Origin: DATKYV01 sp035528275
GTDB taxonomy: Bacteria; Acidobacteriota; Terriglobia; UBA7540
Assembly: GCA_035528275.1 (NCBI GenBank)
Contig: DATKYV010000042.1
Span: forward strand, 1-15,239
Reading direction: 5' to 3'
Length of the DNA stretch: 15,239 bases
Shown: positions 7,415 through 13,597 of the stretch, piece by piece
How the letters are laid out: every line of letters starts with the position of its first letter
Position numbering within the stretch: position 1 is the stretch's first letter
The notes under the pieces: model-generated
Database searches by the model: none
Seen by the model: the letters and a program-made list of their open reading frames with translations, nothing else
What the model was told of the DNA's origin: nothing
Program-made: the position numbers and the translations under genes

Positions 7415-8242
7415 ATGGCCCACCAAGTCCGCATTGGAAGGTTTCGCGCAGGCGCGGGACAGCCGCTCTTCCTGATTGCCGGGCCTTGTGTTATCGAAAG
7501 CGAGCGGCATGCCTTGAAGATGGCCGCGCGCCTGGCGGCGGCCGCGCGCAGTCTCCGCATCCCCTTCATCTTCAAGACTTCCTACGACAAGGCCAACCGC
7601 ACTTCGCTCGACTCCTACCGCGGACCGGGCTTGTTGCGAGGGCTGGAAATCCTCAGACGAATCAAGAAGAAACTGGGCGTTCCTATCTTGACCGACGTGC
7701 ACGAAGTTGCGCAGGTCGGGCCCGCGGCCGAGGTCTGCGACGTGATTCAGATTCCGGCTTTCCTTTCCCGGCAGACGGACCTGCTGCTCGAGGCCGGCCG
7801 ATCCGGCGCGGTGGTCAACATCAAGAAAGGGCAGTTCCTCTCTCCTTGGGACATGCGTCACGCGATTCAGAAAGTTGCGTCCACGGGCAACCACAGTATT
7901 CTGGTGACCGAGCGAGGGACTTCATTCGGCTATAACAACCTGGTGGTGGACGTGCGCGGGCTGAAGGTCCTGAAAGAGTTTGGTTATCCCGTGATTCTCG
8001 ATGTGACGCACGCCTTGCAGTTGCCCGGCGGCGAGGGCAAACGAAGCGGTGGGCAGCCGCAGTTCATCGAACCTCTGGCGCTGGCGGGCGTGGCCGCGGG
8101 AGTTGACGGAGTCTTCATGGAAGTTCACGATCGCCCGGCGCGCGCCCTCTCGGACGGTGCGAACGCGCTTCCCCTCGGTCTCTTCAAACCTCTGGCCAAA
8201 AAGCTCCGCGATCTGGGGCGATTCACCCGCCGGCTGAAATAG
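7415..8242 (+). CDS. kdsA: 3-deoxy-8-phosphooctulonate synthase (Kdo-8-P synthase), metal-dependent class
   Basis: A 275-residue TIM-barrel enzyme that condenses phosphoenolpyruvate with arabinose-5-phosphate to Kdo-8-phosphate in the cytoplasm, the committed step to the Kdo of lipopolysaccharide. Hallmarks are AGPCVIES (22-29), FKTSYDKANRTS (53-64), LTDVHE (92-97), QIPAFLSRQTDLL (112-124), NIKKGQF (135-141) and VTERG (164-168). C25, H199, E236 and D247 align with the four metal ligands of the Aquifex enzyme. Cys rather than Asn at position 25 puts this in the metal-dependent class. Length is normal. The start at 7415 gives the standard N-terminus but has no ribosome site upstream. The gene follows pyrG by 87 bases, with a good promoter match in the gap. 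It supplies the substrate of KdsC encoded 4.7 kb downstream. Confidence 0.96.
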   Translation: MAHQVRIGRFRAGAGQPLFLIAGPCVIESERHALKMAARLAAAARSLRIPFIFKTSYDKANRTSLDSYRGPGLLRGLEILRRIKKKLGVPILTDVHEVAQVGPAAEVCDVIQIPAFLSRQTDLLLEAGRSGAVVNIKKGQFLSPWDMRHAIQKVASTGNHSILVTERGTSFGYNNLVVDVRGLKVLKEFGYPVILDVTHALQLPGGEGKRSGGQPQFIEPLALAGVAAGVDGVFMEVHDRPARALSDGANALPLGLFKPLAKKLRDLGRFTRRLK

Positions 8243-8327
8243 CTTCGCAGTCGCCGCGGGGGGCTCTCCCTCCTTCATCAACGGGCACGCTCCACGCTCT
8301 TCCGGTGGCCCCGGCCCACACAATTTC

Positions 8328-8336
8328 TGTTATGAT
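8328..8336 (+). promoter_or_regulatory. Extended -10 element upstream of the AAA ATPase gene
   Basis: TGTTATGAT matches the extended -10 form TGnTATAAT with one mismatch. No -35 box is visible at the right distance. Transcription would begin near 8343, giving a leader of about 90 bases that starts in a six-pair hairpin (8339-8344 with 8354-8359). Confidence 0.4.
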
Positions 8337-8433
8337 TCCCGCACTTCGGAGGGGTGCGGAGGACCGCTGCCCCCTCGCCGCGCCAGAGGCGACAGACCAA
8401 AGAGGTACGAAAGAGAGACTGGTGGCCACGACG

Positions 8434-9924
8434 ATGACCGGGCAAGACGCCCGGAAGGAAATCGCTCTGCTGGTGAATTCCCGGTATCCGATTATCTATT
8501 TGGAAACCTGGGAGGAGAGCCGGGCGACCGAAATCCTCCGGTTGGTGGCGCATGACCTGGGACTGAACCTCTACGTCTGGACATTGACTCAGGGATTGTC
8601 CCGCGCCGGAGGAGCGCCCATTTATAACACTCGCGAGCCGATCCAGGCTTTGACGGAAATCCTCGGCGTCGAGGGCGATGCGATCTACCTCCTCAAAGAC
8701 TTCCACAAGCACCTTGAAGACCAGGTTGTAGCGCGCAAACTCCGCGACCTGGCCTTTGTGTTCAGGCGCGCCCGCCGGTCCATCGTCATTTCCGCGCCTG
8801 TGGTGACCATTCCTGTGGAGCTGGAAAGAGATACGGCCCGGTTCCATCTGGGACTTCCGGATGATTTGGAATTGACCCAACTGGTTCAGACGACGGTGAG
8901 CGAGCTGGCGGCGAATCACCACATCCGAAGAGACCTTCCCGAAGATCAGCGTCCGAACCTCGCCCGAGCTCTTCGCGGCCTGACGCTCGAAGAGGCTCGG
9001 CGCGTCTTGACCCAGGCGGTCCTGGCCAGCCTGAGCCTTGACGCCGGGACGCTCGAGCGTTTGCACGAAGGCAAAAGCCAGCTCATCAAAAACCAGGGCG
9101 TTTTGGAGTTTTTGAGGGTCGAGGGGGGACTGGATTCGATCGGGGGCTTGGCGCGCTTGAAGGCGTGGCTCGCCAGGCGCCGCGACGCCCTCACACCTGC
9201 GGCGGTCCGTTACGGCCTGGAGCCTCCCAAAGGAATTCTGATTCTGGGGGTCCAGGGATGCGGCAAGAGCTTGTGTGCGAAGGCGGTGGCGCGCGAGTGG
9301 GGAATGCAACTCCTGAAGTTCGATTGCAGTGCCCTCTTTGACAAATACGTCGGCGAGTCGGAGCGCAACCTGCGGAAGTCCTTGCAGGTTGCGGAGGCCG
9401 TGGCGCCTTCCGTCCTCTGGATCGACGAAATCGAGAAGATGTTTCCGCTGGCCGCGCTCCGGGCCGAGGCCGACGCCGGCCTTTCAGCGCGGATTTTCGG
9501 CAGCTTCCTTACCTGGCTGCAGGAGAAAAAGGCTCCCGTCTTCGTGGTGGCCACCTCCAATGATGTTTCCAGCTTGCCGCCCGAACTTCTTCGCAAAGGG
9601 CGCTTCGATGAGATCTTCTTCGTCGACCTGCCGGACTTGGAAGCCCGCAAGACCATTTTCGCCATCCACTTGAGGGGACACCAGCAGAGCCCGGAAGGCC
9701 TCGATATCGATGCCCTGGCCCAGGCGGCCCAGGGGTTCAGCGGCGCGGAGATTCAACAGGCCGTCACCTCCGCTCTCTATGCCGCCTTCGCGAAGAAAAC
9801 TGGCCTGACGACGGAGATGATTTTGAAGGAGATTCGCTCCACCTTTCCGCTTTCGGTGACCATGCGGGAGAAGGTGGAAGCGCTGCGCGCATGGGCCCGC
9901 GACCGCACCGTGCCGGCGGATTAA
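8434..9924 (+). CDS. Ycf46-like AAA family ATPase
   Basis: A 496-residue soluble ATPase with the architecture of the Ycf46 family of cyanobacteria and plastids. An N-terminal domain of about 240 residues opens with a RecA-like fragment (IALLVNSRYPIIYLET) without a Walker A motif. It is followed by a classical AAA module: Walker A GVQGCGKS (272-279), pore-loop region KYVGES (304-309), Walker B LWIDEIEK (328-335), sensor 1 in ATSND (373-377, N376), arginine fingers R387 and R390 in RKGRFDE, and sensor 2 GFSGAEI (434-440). It should form a ring and remodel proteins, but the target is unknown; cyanobacterial relatives have been linked to inorganic-carbon use. The ATG at 8434 matches the family N-terminus. 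A GTG at 8422 after AAGAGAG is an equally possible start. The in-frame extension to 8305 crosses a probable promoter and is rejected. Confidence 0.88.
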   Translation: MTGQDARKEIALLVNSRYPIIYLETWEESRATEILRLVAHDLGLNLYVWTLTQGLSRAGGAPIYNTREPIQALTEILGVEGDAIYLLKDFHKHLEDQVVARKLRDLAFVFRRARRSIVISAPVVTIPVELERDTARFHLGLPDDLELTQLVQTTVSELAANHHIRRDLPEDQRPNLARALRGLTLEEARRVLTQAVLASLSLDAGTLERLHEGKSQLIKNQGVLEFLRVEGGLDSIGGLARLKAWLARRRDALTPAAVRYGLEPPKGILILGVQGCGKSLCAKAVAREWGMQLLKFDCSALFDKYVGESERNLRKSLQVAEAVAPSVLWIDEIEKMFPLAALRAEADAGLSARIFGSFLTWLQEKKAPVFVVATSNDVSSLPPELLRKGRFDEIFFVDLPDLEARKTIFAIHLRGHQQSPEGLDIDALAQAAQGFSGAEIQQAVTSALYAAFAKKTGLTTEMILKEIRSTFPLSVTMREKVEALRAWARDRTVPAD

Positions 9925-9940
9925 GCGGTTCTCGAAACGG

Positions 9941-9969
9941 TTGACGCGCCCCCACGGTTGAGCTAGCTT
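9941..9969 (+). promoter_or_regulatory. Possible promoter for the diguanylate cyclase gene
   Basis: TTGACG (9941-9946, five of six) lies 17 bases from TAGCTT (9964-9969, three of six), with a predicted start near 9976. The -10 match is poor. The spacing and the position 16 bases after the preceding stop codon are its main support. Confidence 0.35.
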
Positions 9970-9999
9970 GCTTCACTAAGAGGAGCGGCCAAGGCAGAC

Positions 10000-11790
10000 A
10001 TGGCCTTTTCGATCCGCAACCTGAAAATTCGCCAGCAGATTCTCCTCGTGACCCTCCCTCCCATGTTTGTGCTGTTGTGCGCCATCGCCCTGCTTTTCTA
10101 CGCCTACTGGATGTCGCGCCAGACGGACCGGGCGGTTCGCCAATCTGCGGAGAGTGTGATTCAGGGCGAGCGGCTGCTGCGTCATCTGACCGAGATGCAC
10201 GCCGGGGTGCGGGGCTACCTCCTTGCCCGCGACCGCCGGTTGCTCGTCCCCTACGAGAACGTGGAAGCGGAAATCCCGCAAGAGTTTGCCACACTGCGTG
10301 AGCTCGAAGGCGATGACCCTTCCACGGTGGCGACGGTGGATTCCATCCTCGCCGAAACCCGGCAGTGGCAGACGGAATGGGCTATCCCCACGATTGACAA
10401 GGTGAAGCGGGGGGACATCGCTCAATTGGGCTCGATCCTTGCCGAAGGGGAGAAGCGCATCGCCTCGTTGCGCGAACGACTCGCCACAGTGCTTCAGGCT
10501 GACCGGGCGGAAAACCTCGAATACATGCGGGAGAGCGAGCAAGCCATGCGCCGCATGCTCCTCCTGGCGCTGGGCGTGGCCCTGCTGGTGGCGATTGTCG
10601 TTCTGCTCCTCACCCGTGAGGTGGCGGGCTTGCTCGAACAGCCCGTCCTGCAGCTCATTGAAGCTTCTCAACGGGTGAGTCGTGGGGATTTCGAGCCCAA
10701 CCTTCCTCCCTCAGCCAACAACGAATTCGGTGTTCTCTCCCAGAGTTTTTCGGAAATGACCACGGCGCTCCGCCGCGACCGCCAGGAACTGGCGGCGTTG
10801 AACAAATTCTCCGAGGCCGTGACCCAGTGCACATCCGAGGCGGAGATCTACGAGCAGGTGCTCCACTTGCTCCGCGAGCGCTTCAAGCCGCGGCAGGCCA
10901 TTATCTTCCGTCTGAACACTTCGGAGAATTATCTGGAGGCTGCGGCCTCTCTGGTCCCGCTTCCGGAGGAATTGCGCGACTGGCCGATCATCGAGGAGCC
11001 CCACAACTGCAAGGCGGTGCGGATGGGCCGGAGGTTTCTGGTCAACGACGTCACCGCCGAGCCGCTCTGCCCCGCAAAATTCCTCCACCCGAAGGAAGGG
11101 AGCTACTACTGCGGCCCCCTCATCGCCGGCGGCATCATCATTGGGGCCGTCCGCCTGGAGGGCCCCGCGGATTTCTGGACACCCGAGCGCGAAAGCTTGC
11201 TGGAAAGTTACTTGAGCGGTACGGCCTCGGCGCTTTCCAACTTGCGGCTGCTCGAGTCCATGAAGCAGCGGGCCAACATCGATGAACTGACCGGATTGTA
11301 CAACCGCCGCTTCCTGGAGGATTATGGCCGGAAATTGATCGCCATGGCGCGCCGCAAGGAAAGCCCCGTCGGCGTCGTCATGATGGATCTGGACCACTTC
11401 AAGGAGTTCAACGACGTTTACGGCCACGAGGTGGGAGACCGCATCCTGCGGCACTTCGCCAAGACCGTCACCCCGGCGATTCGCGAAACAAACCTGGCGG
11501 CGCGATTCGGCGGGGAAGAGTTTGTCGTGCTCCTTCCGGATACGGGACTCCAGGCTTGCGTCCTCGTCGCGGAACGTATCCGTAATGCCGTGGCGCGCTC
11601 ATCGGTGCCGCTCGGGCCGGACCGGCCGTCTTCGCAGCTTACCGTCAGCCTGGGGATCGCGGTCTACCCGGAACACGGTCAGACTCTGGAGGAGCTGCTG
11701 CTGGCCTCTGACAAAGCCCTTTACGAATCCAAGCGGGCGGGGCGCAACCGGACCACCGTCTATGTGCCCCAGGAAGAAACGGCGGGCTGA
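10000..11790 (+). CDS. Membrane diguanylate cyclase, CHASE3-HAMP-GAF-GGDEF
   Basis: A 596-residue inner-membrane sensor that should make cyclic di-GMP from two GTP. Transmembrane segments at about 12-37 and 185-204 flank a periplasmic helical domain (about 43-180) of CHASE3 type, with the typical MHAGVRGYLLARD near 66-78. A HAMP linker (about 205-258), GAF domain (about 265-417) and GGDEF domain (about 422-585) follow. The cyclase site is GGEEF (504-508), and DELTGLYNRR, MMDLDHFKEFND and YGHEVGDRIL are intact, so activity is expected. The inhibitory I-site reads RETN (495-498) instead of RxxD, so feedback inhibition by c-di-GMP is probably weak. The GAF domain has three cysteines (337, 357, 371) in a pattern seen in related sensors. 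AAGG at 9991-9994 is the likely ribosome site. It sits in the Kdo cluster with no visible c-di-GMP effector nearby. Confidence 0.93.
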   Translation: MAFSIRNLKIRQQILLVTLPPMFVLLCAIALLFYAYWMSRQTDRAVRQSAESVIQGERLLRHLTEMHAGVRGYLLARDRRLLVPYENVEAEIPQEFATLRELEGDDPSTVATVDSILAETRQWQTEWAIPTIDKVKRGDIAQLGSILAEGEKRIASLRERLATVLQADRAENLEYMRESEQAMRRMLLLALGVALLVAIVVLLLTREVAGLLEQPVLQLIEASQRVSRGDFEPNLPPSANNEFGVLSQSFSEMTTALRRDRQELAALNKFSEAVTQCTSEAEIYEQVLHLLRERFKPRQAIIFRLNTSENYLEAAASLVPLPEELRDWPIIEEPHNCKAVRMGRRFLVNDVTAEPLCPAKFLHPKEGSYYCGPLIAGGIIIGAVRLEGPADFWTPERESLLESYLSGTASALSNLRLLESMKQRANIDELTGLYNRRFLEDYGRKLIAMARRKESPVGVVMMDLDHFKEFNDVYGHEVGDRILRHFAKTVTPAIRETNLAARFGGEEFVVLLPDTGLQACVLVAERIRNAVARSSVPLGPDRPSSQLTVSLGIAVYPEHGQTLEELLLASDKALYESKRAGRNRTTVYVPQEETAG

Positions 11791-11821
11791 TTCCCACCCG
11801 CCGGACTCGAATCCCTGGAGC

Positions 11822-11860
11822 GCAGGTCATGGGTTGTTGAACCCATGGGGAATCTCCTGC
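11822..11860. repeat. Two-tier inverted repeat upstream of kdsD
   Basis: CATGGGTT (11828-11835) and AACCCATG (11840-11847) form a perfect eight-pair stem with a GTTG loop. An outer GCAGG/CCTGC pair (11822-11826 with 11856-11860) brackets it. There is no U tract, so it is not a typical terminator. It could be a protein-binding palindrome or a terminator without a U tract; the kdsD extended -10 box begins four bases after the outer repeat. Confidence 0.45.
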
Positions 11861-11863
11861 CTG

Positions 11864-11872
11864 TGATATCAT
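11864..11872 (+). promoter_or_regulatory. Extended -10 element upstream of kdsD
   Basis: TGATATCAT matches the TGnTATAAT extended -10 form with one mismatch, with no -35 box. A start near 11879 would leave a leader of about 13 bases without a Shine-Dalgarno sequence. The inverted repeat just upstream occupies the position where a -35 box or repressor site would lie. Confidence 0.4.
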
Positions 11873-11891
11873 TCCAATTCGTCGCCGCACC

Positions 11892-12851
11892 ATGAGCCTG
11901 GAAACCGCCCGCAAAGTCCTGGAAATCGAAGCGAAGGCCCTGAACGAGCTCGTCGACCGCCTGGATAAGTCTTTCGAGCGCGCCGCCGAAATCCTGCTCG
12001 ACTGCCCCGGACGGGTGGTGGTGACGGGCATGGGGAAGTCAGGCATCATTGGCCAGAAAATCTCCGCGACGCTTTCCAGCACCGGCACTCCATCCTTCTT
12101 CCTGCATCCGGCGGAAGCGATCCACGGCGATCTGGGCCGCCTGGTCCGCAACGACGTCGTCCTGGCGCTCTCTTACAGCGGAGAGACGGAGGAGTTGCTG
12201 CGCCTTCTCGATACCATCAAGCGTTTGGCTCTCCCACTGATTACGCTGACCGGAGGTCTTTCTTCGACCCTCGCCCAGGCCAGCGATGTGGTCATCGACG
12301 TGGGAATTCGACAGGAGGCCTGCCCCCTGGGTCTGGCCCCGACGGCTTCCACCACGGCCATGCTGGCCATGGGAGACGCCCTGGCCATGGCGCTGCTCGA
12401 GAAGCGAGGTTTCAAGGAGGATGACTACGCGGCGCTGCATCCGGGGGGCGGTCTGGGCGTTCGCCTGAAGCGCGTCGAGAACGTGATGCACACCGGCGCC
12501 CAGATTCCCCGCGTGGCGCCGCAAACGCCGGTCACGGAGGTCATCTACGAGGTGAGCAAAAAGGGTCTGGGGCACGCCGCGGTGGTTGGCGACGGCGACT
12601 TGTTGGTGGGATTCATCTCGGACGGGGACCTGCGGCGGTTCTTCCAGAGGGAAGGGAATCGCGCTCTCAGCCTGACGGCCGCCGATTGCATGACGCGTTC
12701 GCCGGTAACCATTTCGAGGAAAGAACTCGCAACGCGGGCGTTGAACTTGATGGAGTCGCGCAAGATTACCTCGCTCCCCGTGGTCGATGATGCGGGACGG
12801 CTGGAGGGTGTGGTCCACATCCATGATTTATGGACTACACAAATGTTCTAA
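11892..12851 (+). CDS. kdsD: D-arabinose-5-phosphate isomerase
   Basis: A 319-residue KdsD/KpsF enzyme that isomerises ribulose-5-phosphate to arabinose-5-phosphate, the first dedicated step of Kdo synthesis, in the cytoplasm. The SIS sugar-isomerase domain (about 35-170) holds TGMGKSG (45-51, with K49), HPAEAIHGDLG (72-82, with H78), SYSGET (94-99), APTASTT (149-155) and LHPGGGLG (182-189). Two CBS domains follow (about 198-255 and 265-318), the normal arrangement and length; they may bind a nucleotide or CMP-Kdo-like regulator, though this is uncertain. No ribosome site precedes the ATG at 11892, yet the N-terminus is standard. kdsC begins 102 bases later. The kpsF paralogue of capsule loci cannot be told apart by sequence alone, but the kdsC neighbour favours kdsD. 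Confidence 0.95.
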   Translation: MSLETARKVLEIEAKALNELVDRLDKSFERAAEILLDCPGRVVVTGMGKSGIIGQKISATLSSTGTPSFFLHPAEAIHGDLGRLVRNDVVLALSYSGETEELLRLLDTIKRLALPLITLTGGLSSTLAQASDVVIDVGIRQEACPLGLAPTASTTAMLAMGDALAMALLEKRGFKEDDYAALHPGGGLGVRLKRVENVMHTGAQIPRVAPQTPVTEVIYEVSKKGLGHAAVVGDGDLLVGFISDGDLRRFFQREGNRALSLTAADCMTRSPVTISRKELATRALNLMESRKITSLPVVDDAGRLEGVVHIHDLWTTQMF

Positions 12852-12953
12852 TACTATTCCAAGTTATATGAAGGAGCTGTCGAGAAAGCCGGACGGAAAA
12901 GGGCCTGTGACGAATCTCACGGCCTCGCCGGCCGGTGCGTCTGTACTTCCACC

Positions 12954-13517
12954 ATGCCCCTGAAACCAAAACAACTGCGCGCCCGCGCTCGCCGCATCAA
13001 GCTGATTCTCTTCGACGTCGACGGGGTGATGACCGACGGGCGCATTTACTACGTGCCCCGGCCGCACGGCGGACTCACCGAAACCAAGACCTTCAATTCC
13101 CGCGACGGGCTGGGGATTCGCTTTGCCCACGCCGCGGGGCTGAAGACGGGAATTATTTCCGGGCGCGGATCGCCGATCGTCGAACACCGCGCGAAGGAGC
13201 TGGGCATTCACTACATCCAGCAGGATGCTTTGGAGAAGGTGGCGCCGTACGAGAAGATCCTTCGCGCCGCCGGTCTGGCTGATGAGCACGTCTGTTTTGT
13301 GGGTGACGACGTCGTCGACTTGCCTCTGCTCAAACGTGTGGGTCTGGCGGTGGGCGTGGGAAACGGGCATCCGGCGCTACGGCGTCACGTCGACTACTGG
13401 ACAAAGAACCCGGGCGGAATGGGCGCGGTGCGTGAAACCATTGAGCTGATACTCGACGCCCAGGGAAAGCTCCAACCCATCCTCCAACACTACCTGAATG
13501 CCCCGCAGACCGGTTGA
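12954..13517 (+). CDS. kdsC: 3-deoxy-D-manno-octulosonate-8-phosphate phosphatase
   Basis: A 187-residue capless HAD phosphatase that hydrolyses Kdo-8-phosphate to Kdo and phosphate. Motif I is DVDGVMTDG (21-29) with nucleophile D21 and acid/base D23. Motif II serine is in ISGRGS (S69), motif III is the lysine in DALEK (K95), and motif IV is GDDVVDLP (117-124). GGMGAVRE (154-161) matches the conserved GGxGAVRE tail that reaches into a neighbouring subunit; such enzymes are tetramers. Length is typical. The ATG at 12954 gives the family N-terminus but lacks a ribosome site. A 31-codon frame (12868-12963) overlaps the start by ten bases and might couple translation. The usual downstream lptC/lptA genes are absent; instead a convergent membrane-protein gene follows. 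Confidence 0.95.
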   Translation: MPLKPKQLRARARRIKLILFDVDGVMTDGRIYYVPRPHGGLTETKTFNSRDGLGIRFAHAAGLKTGIISGRGSPIVEHRAKELGIHYIQQDALEKVAPYEKILRAAGLADEHVCFVGDDVVDLPLLKRVGLAVGVGNGHPALRRHVDYWTKNPGGMGAVRETIELILDAQGKLQPILQHYLNAPQTG

Positions 13518-13556
13518 AGACCAAGCCTAGCCGCCGGAGACCCTTGGTGATTCGAG

Positions 13557-13571
13557 GGCGCTCAGAGCGCC
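13557..13571. terminator. Hairpin between convergent kdsC and DUF2207 genes
   Basis: GGCGCT (13557-13562) and AGCGCC (13566-13571) form a perfect six-pair GC-rich stem with a CAG loop, about 40 bases past the kdsC stop and 27 bases past the opposing stop. No U tract is seen in either direction. A weaker repeat, ACCAAG/CTTGGT (13520-13525 with 13543-13548), lies just before it. It may serve as a shared weak terminator. Confidence 0.35.
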
Positions 13572-13597
13572 AGGCGTGTTCGCGTGCTCACGCCCTT

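Noticed and set aside
8278..9309. 343-codon frame on the - strand
   Set aside because: It lies opposite the AAA ATPase, whose motifs are unambiguous, and shows no domain of its own.
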